Positions 7,295 to 15,837 of a stretch of DNA of 25,860 nucleotides are shown here, one piece after another. Source of the stretch: Kiritimatiellia bacterium. GTDB taxonomy: Bacteria; Verrucomicrobiota; Kiritimatiellia; SLAD01. The position numbers and the translations under genes are program-made. The first letter of the stretch is position 1. Each line of letters begins with the position of its first letter. The notes below the pieces were generated by a model. It did not search any database. It was not told the DNA's origin and saw only the letters and a program-made list of their open reading frames with translations. Location of the stretch: positions 1 to 25,860 of the forward strand of contig SKXR01000222.1 of the NCBI GenBank assembly GCA_007128275.1. The letters are read 5' to 3'.

Positions 7295-8179
7295 ATGTTT
7301 GAGCTGTCCACCTATCTGAAAGAGAAGCGCCGCATGATCGAGAATGCGCTCGACAGGCACCTGCCCACGGAAGAAACGCGGCCGGGAGTTCTGCATGCCG
7401 CCATGCGGTACAGTGTCTTTTCCGGCGGCAAACGCCTGCGCCCCATTCTCTGTCTGGCCGCCGCAGACGCCGTGAAAGGACGCGAGGAGGACGCGTTACT
7501 GCCGGCCATTGCCTTGGAAGTGCTTCACACCTACACCTTGGTGCATGACGACCTGCCTTCCATGGACGATGACGCCGTGCGGCGCGGCCAACCGACCACG
7601 CACATCCAATTCGGCGAAGCGACCGCCATCCTGGCGGGCGATGCCCTGCTTACACTTGCCTTCGAATGGCTGGGCCAATGTCGGGCTCCCGCCCCGTATC
7701 TGCCGGGGCAATACGTACACGAGGTGGCCGAGGCGGCGGGCAGCCGCGGCGTCATTGCCGGCCAAATCGAGGATCTCGCCGCGGAAACGGGCGATACCAC
7801 GCCCGAACGGCTTGATTTCATCCACCTGCACAAGACCGCCGCGCTGATTCGGGCGGCCATGCGGGTCGGGGCAATCGCCGGCGGCGCCTCCGCGGAACAA
7901 CTCGACGCGGTTTCCGTCTACGGTTGCAACATCGGCATCGCCTTTCAGATTGCCGACGATCTCCTGGATGAAACAGGGACTACCGAGCGCATGGGCAAAC
8001 CCGCGGGGAGCGACCGAAAGAACAAGAAGCTGACCTATGTATCCTGCTACGGCTTGGAGCAATCCCGCAAACGCGCCGAAACACTCGTAGACGAAGCCAT
8101 CGCGGCGCTATCCCTTTTCAAAGGCCCCACCGCCCCGCTCGAAGCCATTGCCCGCTACGTCATCGATCGAGACCACTGA
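7295..8179 (+). CDS. ispA: polyprenyl (farnesyl/geranylgeranyl-type) diphosphate synthase
   Basis: The enzyme condenses isopentenyl diphosphate with allylic diphosphates to make C15-C20 prenyl diphosphates for quinones, undecaprenol and other isoprenoids. The 294-residue protein has the FSGGKRLRPILCLAA segment (about residues 41-55), the first Asp-rich motif HDDLPSMDDDAVRRG (about 88-102), KTAALIRAA (about 181-189) and the second Asp-rich motif ADDLLDETG (about 218-226). The chain-length region before the first motif (LEVLHTYTLVHDD) looks like the short-chain bacterial FPP/GGPP group; product length cannot be fixed from sequence alone. ATG at 7295 has AGGA close upstream. It is divergent from the fmdB operon and appears to be a single-gene unit ending in a hairpin at 8286-8311. 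Confidence 0.92.
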   Translation: MFELSTYLKEKRRMIENALDRHLPTEETRPGVLHAAMRYSVFSGGKRLRPILCLAAADAVKGREEDALLPAIALEVLHTYTLVHDDLPSMDDDAVRRGQPTTHIQFGEATAILAGDALLTLAFEWLGQCRAPAPYLPGQYVHEVAEAAGSRGVIAGQIEDLAAETGDTTPERLDFIHLHKTAALIRAAMRVGAIAGGASAEQLDAVSVYGCNIGIAFQIADDLLDETGTTERMGKPAGSDRKNKKLTYVSCYGLEQSRKRAETLVDEAIAALSLFKGPTAPLEAIARYVIDRDH

Positions 8180-8200
8180 AACGATTTCCATGAAACGACA

Positions 8201-8257
8201 GCCGTGGCCGTCAGGCCGTGGATGAAGGGGGAACCTTCTTCGGGTTTGCTCCACCGG
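8201..8257 (+). ncRNA. compact structured segment, possible RNA or mobile-element remnant
   Basis: The gap after ispA holds a folded-looking unit: GGCC (8206-8209) pairs with GGCC (8214-8217) around GTCA, and CCGTGGA (8216-8222) can instead pair with TCCACCGG (8250-8257) around an inner GAAGG/CCTTC hairpin (8224-8238). The pattern CCGTGGATGAAG followed by GAAGTGAAAC (about 8267-8276) reminds me of 3' ends of IS200/IS605-type TnpB genes, which encode guide RNA scaffolds. No TnpB frame is present. This is only a candidate. Confidence 0.25.
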
Positions 8258-8285
8258 GGTAGAGCCGAAGTGAAACTCTTTTTCG

Positions 8286-8311
8286 CCGGACCGGCAGGGA
8301 TTCTAGTCCGG
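8286..8311 (+). terminator. possible terminator after ispA
   Basis: CCGGAC (8286-8291) pairs with GTCCGG (8306-8311) over a 14-base loop, followed by ATTATTTG. The T-tract is weak. It sits between the converging ispA and phospholipase-D-like genes. Confidence 0.4.
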
Positions 8312-8312
8312 A

Positions 8313-10274
8313 TTATTTGCTATCCAGATCGCCGCCCGCCCGTTGGTAAAGCGCGTAAAACTCCTGCACATACTGATTAGCGATCAGGTCGCAGTAAATG
8401 AACAGACTATTCTCGTCATTGATGCTGTTCGCGTTGTTGCTCCAGTTGGCGGAACCGGTAATGACCGTGGGATTGTGCCGGGTATCGCCGTCAATGATCA
8501 TGTACTTGTGGTGCATGCGCCGCACCTCGTTCGGCCGAAACACCGGCGGACGATGCTTCCAACGAATGTTCGGATTATTCTCGGAGGTCTCACTGGCCGT
8601 GCGGCCGGTCATGTTGATCGCGGCGGACCACCACTCGTCCCAGAACTCGAATACCCCGCGGACCATGAAATCCGTGCGTTCCCCTTCCAGATCGCCCCCC
8701 TTGGTTTCCCATTTCTTTTTCAGGGCGCGATCCAGCGCATAGTCGGACCACGCAAAGATAGCGAAATAGACCTTTTCCTTGGCGTGCTCTTCCACGTACC
8801 GGCTCATCGCCGGAACCACATTGTATCCCGGCGAAAAATAGATATCCAGTGTGCGCGCGCCCAGCTCTACGCGGTGCGGTTCCCGGCCCATACCCTTCCG
8901 TCCGCTGAACCGGGCCTTCTCCGGCTCGGGACGATCGCCCGACCCACCCCACATTTGCTCGAACTCGGCGCGATACAACGCGGCCACTTCAGGCGAGTGG
9001 ATCTCCAATCCGTTGTTCGTGTTGCCGTCCAGGATTCCCAATCGCTTGTTCGCTTCCGATCCGTACAAGTCGGTAATCGTAAAGTTCATGCTGCTCGTCC
9101 AAACCCATTGATCGTCTATGATAATGAATTTGTTATGCATCTGTGTGCCCGGCCCATAATAGGTTTGATCCTTCCGGCGCTCCCCTTCCGCCAACAATCG
9201 TCCGCTGATTTCGGTGATCGCGATTACGGGTGACACGCGCGGGAAATCCCTCGCCTGAGCAGGCAATCCCATGGCCTGGCGGCGATCGGCATCCCCTTCA
9301 AACGCGAAAATGGGGGAATTGGCGAACAGGATCACATCATCGTCCGTACCCGGCACCCCATCCGCTCCGCGCGCCAAGCGCTCTAAGGCCAACCGGGCAT
9401 CTTCCCATCGCTTCACGCGGTCCTCGTCTTCGGGGTTCGGCTCCTTGGAGTCGGCCACCACGCGAACACGCACCCCTTCCGCCGCCTTACGAATCAGCAT
9501 GTCGGTCAGCCCCGAAAGATTGAGTTCGTAAATGGTAATATCAATGGTATTCGTCGCCTGGCGCAGGCGGCTCAGAATGCGCTCCTCCATATTGATCATG
9601 TGATTCGCTTCGTTGCCCTCGCTGGCGAATTCCGTCAACGCCGACCGGTTGAAGTAAACGTTGATGGCGTCGGGCGCGTGATATACGGCATGAAGTTGCT
9701 GTTTCGAGGCGCGCGTGGTGTCGCGAAATCCGGGGGTCCCATATCCGTAATCGTATCGAACACGGGACGTGTCCCAGCTGCCGGAGACATAGCCCGCCCG
9801 ATAAGGATATACGCGTTGCATGGTGGCACGGGTCTGCTCGTCCCCGGCGTACCAACGGTCCACCATATCCACCAGTTGATTGCGATCATCCATCAACAAC
9901 ATGCGTTGCCCCTCGGTAGACCACGTTCCGGTAAAGGTGTCTTGAACGGGAACGCCGGGCAGATCCGGATGTTTCTCCTGGATCAGCAGGTAACTGTCGC
10001 CCGGCGCAATCGCCCCGCTCAGCTCCTTGACGAATGCATCGTCGCGACACCGGATCTTCCAGCCTTCCAAGGAGACCGCATCGTCGCCGGGATTGTACAG
10101 CTCCAGCCATTGCTGGTCCGCCGACGCCGTGGTTCCCATCCAAGCGATTTCGTGTATGACAACCTGCAAGGATCCCTTGAAGGGAGCAGACTCGGCTTGG
10201 CCCGGCAACGCCAACGAAAGATACGCGCAAAACATCCACGGGAACAGTCTTCGTATGGCACTACAACATAACAT
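8313..10274 (-). CDS. secreted lamin-tail / twin-HKD phospholipase D-like protein
   Basis: From the ATG at 10274 (preceded by GAGGTTGCC) the protein has 653 residues; an ATG 24 bases further up lacks a ribosome binding site. A signal peptide covers about residues 1-30. Residues of about 35-150 look like a lamin-tail domain (HEIAWMG, WLELYN, LEGWKI, IAPGDSYLLI). Two phospholipase D halves follow, with HxKx4D motifs MHNKFIIIDD near residue 380 and MHHKYMIIDG near 590, each followed by the usual serine/asparagine-containing strand (SSMNFT, GSANWS). An insert before the first motif carries DGVPGTDDDV, a Ca-binding-like loop. Enzymes of this fold cleave phosphodiesters; lamin-tail domains are common in secreted nucleases, so an extracellular nuclease or phospholipase is the best guess. 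It lies 123 bases downstream of another secreted phosphodiesterase-fold gene. Confidence 0.85.
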   Translation of the reverse strand: MLCCSAIRRLFPWMFCAYLSLALPGQAESAPFKGSLQVVIHEIAWMGTTASADQQWLELYNPGDDAVSLEGWKIRCRDDAFVKELSGAIAPGDSYLLIQEKHPDLPGVPVQDTFTGTWSTEGQRMLLMDDRNQLVDMVDRWYAGDEQTRATMQRVYPYRAGYVSGSWDTSRVRYDYGYGTPGFRDTTRASKQQLHAVYHAPDAINVYFNRSALTEFASEGNEANHMINMEERILSRLRQATNTIDITIYELNLSGLTDMLIRKAAEGVRVRVVADSKEPNPEDEDRVKRWEDARLALERLARGADGVPGTDDDVILFANSPIFAFEGDADRRQAMGLPAQARDFPRVSPVIAITEISGRLLAEGERRKDQTYYGPGTQMHNKFIIIDDQWVWTSSMNFTITDLYGSEANKRLGILDGNTNNGLEIHSPEVAALYRAEFEQMWGGSGDRPEPEKARFSGRKGMGREPHRVELGARTLDIYFSPGYNVVPAMSRYVEEHAKEKVYFAIFAWSDYALDRALKKKWETKGGDLEGERTDFMVRGVFEFWDEWWSAAINMTGRTASETSENNPNIRWKHRPPVFRPNEVRRMHHKYMIIDGDTRHNPTVITGSANWSNNANSINDENSLFIYCDLIANQYVQEFYALYQRAGGDLDSK

Positions 10275-10397
10275 GGCAACCTCAGTGAACGATAACATAA
10301 ACGCGCTACAAAGTCTTCACAAAAACCATGAAAGGTATCAGGCTCCTTATCGGGCGACAAGAATTATTGCGGACTGCGCCGGGCCAACAATCTCGGT

Positions 10398-11426
10398 TCA
10401 ATTCCGTGAATAATATAGATCCAGGAATACGGGATAGTGATCGGATGCGGTGGTCTCGTCCTCGCCCGCAACGACCCGCACGTCCTCAATGTTCACTCCC
10501 TTGGACAACACGTAGGGCTGCCCCACGACCCAAGGGCCTTCGGTTAAGCCTTCGGACACGTAGAACCGGTCAAACGCCACGGCCGGAAAGACCAAGTCGG
10601 GCACGCCGTATCGCGTGGGGATGGTAATGCGCTCGGCCAAGGGACGACCCGCCCAGAGATCGACCAGATCATTCAGCGGACGCACGCTCGGATCACCCGC
10701 GAAACTGGCATGTTCCGGATCGATGTTGAAATCCCCGCCGATCAAGATCTCCCACTCGGTACCCTCTTCTTGCGCCGTCACCCATGCGGCCCAGTCCTCG
10801 CGCAACAGGGTCAACGCATTGTGCCGCTGCGATATGTTGCGCTGTTGATCACCCCAGTTGGCTTTCAGGTGCAGGTTATACACCAACAACGTGATCTCCT
10901 CGTTCAGATCCAGTTCGAATCGCATCAAACCGCGGGTCGGTCGCCCGGGGCCGTTCACGGGAGTAAAATCCAATTCCGTCACGTCCCGCAACGGAAAGCG
11001 CGAAAGGACGGCTAGATTCAGCTTATTCATTCGTCCCAATCCGGATCCGAAAGAGGTAACATACCCTGCGGCAAACGGCCGTTCCAACGTATCGTTGAGG
11101 ATGCGCACCATTTCTGCGCTTTCGAATTCCTGCAAAATCAGAAGGTCGGCATTGATCTCATCGATAATCCGCCCGGCCACTCGAGCTTGCCTGCGGGCAT
11201 GTTCCCAAGTCCGGCGACTGTCGTCGACACCTTCCCAGAAATCCTGGATGTTGTAGGTGCAGACTCGGATCTGATCGCCGGGCGACGCATAGCGATCCTT
11301 CGCTTCAAACGCCTGAATGGCCGGACCGACCTCCGGAGCACCCTCCACCGGCAATATCTCCGGTCCGGTCGCAAACAGCGCGCCGGCCCAGAACATCCCA
11401 ACCAACATGATCCCACGCTTCATCAT
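10398..11426 (-). CDS. secreted endonuclease/exonuclease/phosphatase-family protein
   Basis: The 342-residue protein has a signal peptide (about residues 1-19, MMKRGIMLVGMFWAGALFA) and one EEP (DNase I-like) domain. Catalytic landmarks are all visible: TYNIQDFW near residue 58, LILQEFE near 97, the NLHLKANW stretch near 187, GGDFNID near 230, and the terminal ASDHYPVF near 330. The fold hydrolyses phosphodiesters in nucleic acids, phosphoinositides or sphingomyelin; the substrate cannot be told here. The start is firm: AAGGAG lies eight bases before ATG. The lamin-tail/HKD gene follows on the same strand after 123 bp, so the two may be expressed together, perhaps to degrade external DNA for phosphate or carbon. 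Confidence 0.88.
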   Translation of the reverse strand: MMKRGIMLVGMFWAGALFATGPEILPVEGAPEVGPAIQAFEAKDRYASPGDQIRVCTYNIQDFWEGVDDSRRTWEHARRQARVAGRIIDEINADLLILQEFESAEMVRILNDTLERPFAAGYVTSFGSGLGRMNKLNLAVLSRFPLRDVTELDFTPVNGPGRPTRGLMRFELDLNEEITLLVYNLHLKANWGDQQRNISQRHNALTLLREDWAAWVTAQEEGTEWEILIGGDFNIDPEHASFAGDPSVRPLNDLVDLWAGRPLAERITIPTRYGVPDLVFPAVAFDRFYVSEGLTEGPWVVGQPYVLSKGVNIEDVRVVAGEDETTASDHYPVFLDLYYSRN

Positions 11427-11839
11427 ACTTGTTCTCCTTAAGAAATCTCCGTGTCCCCGGCGTATCCCTGAATGGGAATCACGCGCAGGCTACATCGCGA
11501 CCCGAGTCGGGGCGGATAATTGGGAGGCAACCAGAAATCATTCACACCGTGATCAAACACGGAACCATCGCACCGGTCAGGCCGGAAGTCAACCCAACCC
11601 ACCGTCAGCGCTGATTCTTTGCATAGTTGCACGTTCATGCCGATCAATGACGAATGACGAGCCATTTTCCGTCTTGCGCATAGGCCCGCCCCTCTCTATT
11701 CTCGTCGTGAAAGAAATGATGCGCTTTTCACCATTCCTCATACCTCCTGCTCCCGCAGGGTATACCGTTACGTCCCATCGACGGGCGACGGCATGGGCGC
11801 GCCGCCCCGTCCACGCCGCCGAGGAGCCGGAGCTCCACG
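11427..11839. other. 413-bp gap between divergent genes, no gene seen
   Basis: This region separates the EEP gene (minus) from the sensor kinase (plus) and should hold both promoters. I found no convincing coding frame, RNA or clear promoter boxes. GAGGAG and GGAG lie just before the kinase ATG. Confidence 0.6.
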
Positions 11840-14437
11840 ATGCCTGACTCCCTATTCGTGGCCTTGGTCCATAACGCCGCCCTGCTGATAGCCCTTAGTT
11901 ATCTCTACAGCCTCCTCTCCCCGCTCAAGGTTGAATCACTTTCCCGCGCCCGGAAGATAACGCTCGGACTCGCCGTCGGCGGCATCGGGGTCATCATCAT
12001 GTTGACCCGTTGGGAGCTCCAGGCGGGTATCGGATTCGACACGCGTTCCGTACTGCTGGGCGTCTCCGGCCTCTTTTTGGGAACGATCCCCACCCTGCTG
12101 GCCATGCTCGTCACCGGCACGTATCGATTGTTTCAAGGGGGAACCGGCACGGTAGCCGGCGTGTCCGTCGTGATATCGTCAGGCGTCATCGGCCTGCTAT
12201 GGCGCCGGGTCCGCAAATCACGCGTGATCGACCTTTCCAGTATGGAACTGCTGCTTTTCGGGCTCACGCTCCACGTGGCGATGCTCCTGCTCCTGTTTCT
12301 CATGCCCTTCGAGGACGCGCTGCGTACGCTGAAGAGCATTGGCGTGCCCGTAGTCATTATCTTCCCGATTGCCACCGTGCTGCTGGGCAAACTGATGACG
12401 CACAACTTGCAAGCGCATCGCGCAAAGGCGTTGCTGGCGGAAAGCGAAGAACAATACCGAACGTTCTTTGAAAACAGACACACCCCCATGTTGATCATCG
12501 AGCCGGAACACTTACGGATCATAGATGCGAACCCATCCGCCGTCGCCTTTTACGGATGGACACGCGATGAATTACGGCAGAAGAGCATCCGCGACATCGG
12601 CACCCTTGAGGCCGACCAACTGATGGAAGACGTTCGGCTCGCCCTGGAAGGCGAACGCACCTATTTTCGCTTTAAGCATCGCCTGGCGGACGGCAGCATC
12701 AAAGACGTGGAACTCTATGGAGGACCGATCGCGCTGGAAGGACGCACCCTGCTCCATGCCATTGTGCATGACGTCTCCACCCGCGTCGAACTGGAAGAGC
12801 GCCAAGCCCGGACGGATGCCGAATTGCGTGCCCTCTTGGACGAGGCCAACCGCTCCAAGCAAGCCTTGCTGAATACGTTGGATGAGCAGAAACGCATCGA
12901 AAGGGAGTTACGCGAACGGGAGGAACGCATCCTCAAACTCTCGGCGGTTGCCGAACAAAGTCCGGCTTCCGTGATTATTACGGACCTCGAGGGCCACATC
13001 GAATATGTGAACCCCAAATTCACGGAAATAACCGGGTACACCCTTGAAGACGTGCAGGGCAAGAAGCCGAACCTATTGAGAAGCGAGGAAACGCCCAGCC
13101 AGATCTACGAGGAACTCTGGAGCACGATCACGCGAGGCGGCGTGTGGCAGGGTGAACTGCACAACAAGAAGAAAGACGGAACGCTCTTCTGGGAGCGAGC
13201 CACGATCGCACCCATCCGGGACGCCGAAGGCAACCGGCTCCGCTATCTGGCCATCAAGGAAGACGTCACCGAGCAGAAAGTGTTGGAGGCCCAATATCGA
13301 CAATCTCAGAAAATGGAGGCCATCGGACGCTTGGCGGGCGGAATCGCCCATGACTTCAACAACAAGCTCCAAGCCATTCTCGGCAATACGGAAATGGCTC
13401 TGGAACGGTCCGATGTCCCCGAGCGCCTGCGCGAAGACCTCGAAGAAATCAGGGACGCTGCACTCCGATCAACCGATCTGACTCGTCAATTGCTGGGCTT
13501 TGCGCGCAAACAAACCGTCCAGCCCCAGATTCTGGACCTCAACGACACCATTGCGCGCATGATGAAGATGATGAAGCGCCTGATCGGTCCCCACATCGAA
13601 GTCCAATGGAAGCCCGGCGCTGACCTTCGACCGGTTCGCTTGGATCCATCGCAACTTGACCAGATACTCGCCAACCTGACCGTCAACAGCCGTGACGCGA
13701 TATCCGACACGGGCACGCTCACCATAGAGACACGAAATGTGTATCTCGACCAACAGTACACCAGACTGCATCGCCATATTCCGGCGGGTGATTACATCCT
13801 GGTCGAGGTAAGCGATACCGGCTCTGGGATGACCCGGGAAGTCGCGGAACAGATCTTCGATCCCTATTTCACAACCAAGGATGTGGGGGCTGGAACGGGA
13901 CTGGGATTGCCCACGGTGTACGGGATCATGAAGCAAAACAAGGGGTTCATTCATGTCTACAGCGAGATCGGCATGGGCACCGCCTTCAAGTTGTATTTCC
14001 CTGCCGTCCAAGAGGATCGCACCGATACCGAAACGCGTCCCGAAGAAGCGGACACGGCGTGGGTGCGGGGCAAGGAAACCATTTTACTGGTGGAAGATGA
14101 AGGCCCCATTCTTGAGCTGGCCGGGGCCATGCTTCGCAAGTTCGGTTATCAAGTCCTCCCCGCGCAGAACCCGCACGACGCGCTTGCCCTTGCTCGAAAA
14201 CACGAAGGGAAGATCGATCTCATGATCACGGACGTGATCATGCCGCACATGAACGGCCGGGAACTAAAAGAAGAAATCAGACGGATCTACCCGTCCATTA
14301 AGATCATCTATATGTCCGGCTATACCGCCAACACCATTGTGGAAAAGGGGATCATGGAAAGCGGTACCGGTTTCCTGGCAAAACCTTTCTCCATCCATTC
14401 GTTGTCCACTAAAGTCCGTTCGATACTGGACCAATAG
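11840..14437 (+). CDS. hybrid sensor histidine kinase (membrane input, two PAS, HisKA, HATPase, REC)
   Basis: The 865-residue protein starts with about six hydrophobic segments (residues 1-195), resembling the LytS-type 5TM sensor module (GTYRLFQGG is typical). Two PAS domains follow (about 206-320 and 365-485), separated by a charged coiled coil. The HisKA domain carries the phospho-accepting His504 in GGIAHDFNNKLQ. The HATPase domain shows an N-box (LTVNSRDAI), a DTGSGM G1 box and GTGLGLPTV. The C-terminal receiver (about 745-865) has LLVEDE, phosphorylatable Asp798 in ITDVIMP, YMSGYT and the LAKPFS lysine. HisKA of this HDFNN type is often found in multi-step relays. No response regulator with an output domain is adjacent, so its partner is elsewhere. 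GGAG lies 10 bases before the ATG. Confidence 0.93.
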   Translation: MPDSLFVALVHNAALLIALSYLYSLLSPLKVESLSRARKITLGLAVGGIGVIIMLTRWELQAGIGFDTRSVLLGVSGLFLGTIPTLLAMLVTGTYRLFQGGTGTVAGVSVVISSGVIGLLWRRVRKSRVIDLSSMELLLFGLTLHVAMLLLLFLMPFEDALRTLKSIGVPVVIIFPIATVLLGKLMTHNLQAHRAKALLAESEEQYRTFFENRHTPMLIIEPEHLRIIDANPSAVAFYGWTRDELRQKSIRDIGTLEADQLMEDVRLALEGERTYFRFKHRLADGSIKDVELYGGPIALEGRTLLHAIVHDVSTRVELEERQARTDAELRALLDEANRSKQALLNTLDEQKRIERELREREERILKLSAVAEQSPASVIITDLEGHIEYVNPKFTEITGYTLEDVQGKKPNLLRSEETPSQIYEELWSTITRGGVWQGELHNKKKDGTLFWERATIAPIRDAEGNRLRYLAIKEDVTEQKVLEAQYRQSQKMEAIGRLAGGIAHDFNNKLQAILGNTEMALERSDVPERLREDLEEIRDAALRSTDLTRQLLGFARKQTVQPQILDLNDTIARMMKMMKRLIGPHIEVQWKPGADLRPVRLDPSQLDQILANLTVNSRDAISDTGTLTIETRNVYLDQQYTRLHRHIPAGDYILVEVSDTGSGMTREVAEQIFDPYFTTKDVGAGTGLGLPTVYGIMKQNKGFIHVYSEIGMGTAFKLYFPAVQEDRTDTETRPEEADTAWVRGKETILLVEDEGPILELAGAMLRKFGYQVLPAQNPHDALALARKHEGKIDLMITDVIMPHMNGRELKEEIRRIYPSIKIIYMSGYTANTIVEKGIMESGTGFLAKPFSIHSLSTKVRSILDQ

Positions 14438-14458
14438 TCCTCGGGCGGAAGGGCCGTC

Positions 14459-14555
14459 GGAATGCAGAGTCGGGGCGGCGAGATTTGAACTCGCGACCTC
14501 TTGAACCCCATTCAAGCGCGCTACCAGGCTGCGCTACGCCCCGACTCTGCATTCC
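14459..14555. repeat. 19-bp perfect inverted repeat extending the tRNA acceptor stem
   Basis: GGAATGCAGAGTCGGGGCG (14459-14477) and CGCCCCGACTCTGCATTCC (14537-14555) are exact reverse complements. The inner seven pairs are the tRNA acceptor stem; the outer 12 belong to the leader and trailer, including the discriminator base. Such complete leader-trailer pairing is unusual. Confidence 0.9.
14470..14543 (-). tRNA. tRNA-Pro (anticodon GGG)
   Basis: The minus strand folds into a full cloverleaf: acceptor stem CGGGGCG/CGCCCCG, D stem GCGC/GCGC with loop AGCCTGGTA, anticodon stem CTTGA/TCAAG with loop ATGGGGT (anticodon GGG, reading CCC, G at position 37), five-base variable loop, and T stem GCGAG/CTCGC with TTCAAAT. 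The C1-G72 pair is typical of bacterial tRNA-Pro. Discriminator A is at 14470. CCA is not encoded (CTC follows). Confidence 0.96.
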
Positions 14556-14593
14556 CACGGGTCAAACTCGGTTCCGGAAAGAAAGCGCACCCT

Positions 14594-14618
14594 ATCATAC
14601 CCGTTTGCAAACGGTCAA
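14594..14618 (-). promoter_or_regulatory. possible tRNA-Pro promoter with a 14-bp palindrome
   Basis: Minus-strand TTGACC (14613-14618) and TATGAT (14594-14599) lie about 50 bases before the tRNA, but only 13 bases apart, shorter than the normal spacer. Between them is the perfect palindrome CCGTTTGCAAACGG (14601-14614), which could be an operator or a protein-bound activator site. Tentative. Confidence 0.35.
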
Positions 14619-14890
14619 CGCCTTCCCCTCCAGGTGCCGGGGGCCGACGCAGGTTAAACCTCCTTGTAGCCGCCGCGGTGACGCGGTGGACGGCGTCACC
14701 ATCCGCGCCTGGCCTCGGCCAATGCAATCTCCATGCACGCACGCGGCTCACCGGACGATTCGCCCAACCACCCGAATCTCACCGCTTTGCCTCAAAAACA
14801 GGCGAGCAGAGGAACGTAGCGAGTCGTTTAAGGGTATCCGGGGAAGAGGAGCCGTTAATCGTTTAGTCGCAGACGTTCTCGTCTTTGGGA
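14619..14890. other. gap downstream of the AsmA-like gene, no gene seen
   Basis: Apart from a hairpin repeat at 14677-14700 I see no gene or clear signal here. Open frames across it lack start signals and family resemblance. Confidence 0.5.
14677..14700. repeat. GC-rich hairpin repeat
   Basis: GGTGACGC (14677-14684) pairs perfectly with GCGTCACC (14693-14700) over an eight-base loop. The surrounding context (AAACCTCCTTGTAGCCGCCGC) resembles dispersed repeats of this style, but there is no second copy in the window. Confidence 0.5.
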
Positions 14891-15745
14891 TTACTCGGCC
14901 GCTTGCTCGCGCAACGATCTCAATTGCCTTCGCAATTCGCGCTGCACATCCTTCGTCTGCTCGTCCAATTTCCGTCCCAACTCATCCAGATCGCCTTCGT
15001 GCGTGGTAATCGTCTCCACCAGATCTTCGGTCTTCACCCCCGAGTCCTCCATCACGTCCCGAAAGAATTGCGGCCCCATGGCCATGGCCAGATCCATGGC
15101 GACAGCCTGCGCGATGGATTCCACGCCATCGACGTCCGAAAACGTTCGTTCCAAATTCAACCGGTACTTGCGCACCCGTGGCTCAGGCGTGCCGCGCGAA
15201 TAATCGCGCATTTCCACGTTGCCCAAGCGGAAGGTCAAATGCTCGATGTGGGTGCTCCTTCTTTCTTTCGCCTTTTCCTGTCCGGGACGCACACCCACCG
15301 GCCCCTCGTCCTCGATCCGTGCATCGCCGGGGACCGGCATCACGTCCTCACGAGGACGTTCCCGCACACCGCTGCGGCGGGCTATTTGATCGAGATTGGT
15401 ATCTCCCTCTTCATTGGTCACCAGCACCACCCGATTCACATCCAAGACCACGTCCGACAGGCGAACGACACGGGAGAACAAGGAGGAAAGGCGGTAGGTC
15501 GCTTGCAGCCGTTCAATCTCGAGCGCCGTATCCCCCGGAAAGCCCTCGGGATTCCGAAGATGGACCCCGGTCATCGAAACGGTCGAACGCCATAGATTCA
15601 CGCTCATTGCATCCACATCCACCTCGGCGCCCAAGCCTTCCGTCATGACCGCTTGCGCCACGTTACGCACCACCCAATGACGCACCAAGGAAACGCTCAC
15701 CACGGCAAGCATCGCCACCACGACCAAAATTTTCCATAGTTTCAT
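14891..15745 (-). CDS. AsmA-like inner-membrane protein
   Basis: The start is the ATG at 15745, preceded by AGGAG at seven bases; an upstream in-frame start lacks such a site. The 284-residue protein has an N-terminal membrane segment (about residues 4-24) and then a periplasmic stretch that reads like the start of AsmA/TamB-type proteins: VDVDAMSVNLWRSTVSMTGVHL, and NPEGFPGDTALEIERLQATY. The middle is low-complexity and charged. The end (about 240-284) is a Glu/Arg/Gln-rich probable coiled coil. AsmA-like proteins are implicated in phospholipid traffic between inner and outer membranes, but this one is short compared with typical members. It is divergent from the serine acetyltransferase gene. 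Confidence 0.75.
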   Translation of the reverse strand: MKLWKILVVVAMLAVVSVSLVRHWVVRNVAQAVMTEGLGAEVDVDAMSVNLWRSTVSMTGVHLRNPEGFPGDTALEIERLQATYRLSSLFSRVVRLSDVVLDVNRVVLVTNEEGDTNLDQIARRSGVRERPREDVMPVPGDARIEDEGPVGVRPGQEKAKERRSTHIEHLTFRLGNVEMRDYSRGTPEPRVRKYRLNLERTFSDVDGVESIAQAVAMDLAMAMGPQFFRDVMEDSGVKTEDLVETITTHEGDLDELGRKLDEQTKDVQRELRRQLRSLREQAAE

Positions 15746-15837
15746 GCACACGCTCCTGAAATCGCTTTCCGTTGACCGCACATACTATCGGTCTTTCCCG
15801 CTGGATGTCCAACCGAGAGATTCCGAAGCTTGATTCC

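Noticed and set aside
11427..11839. Riboswitch or small gene before the sensor kinase
   Set aside because: I could not find a recognisable aptamer core, a good start signal or a conserved peptide.
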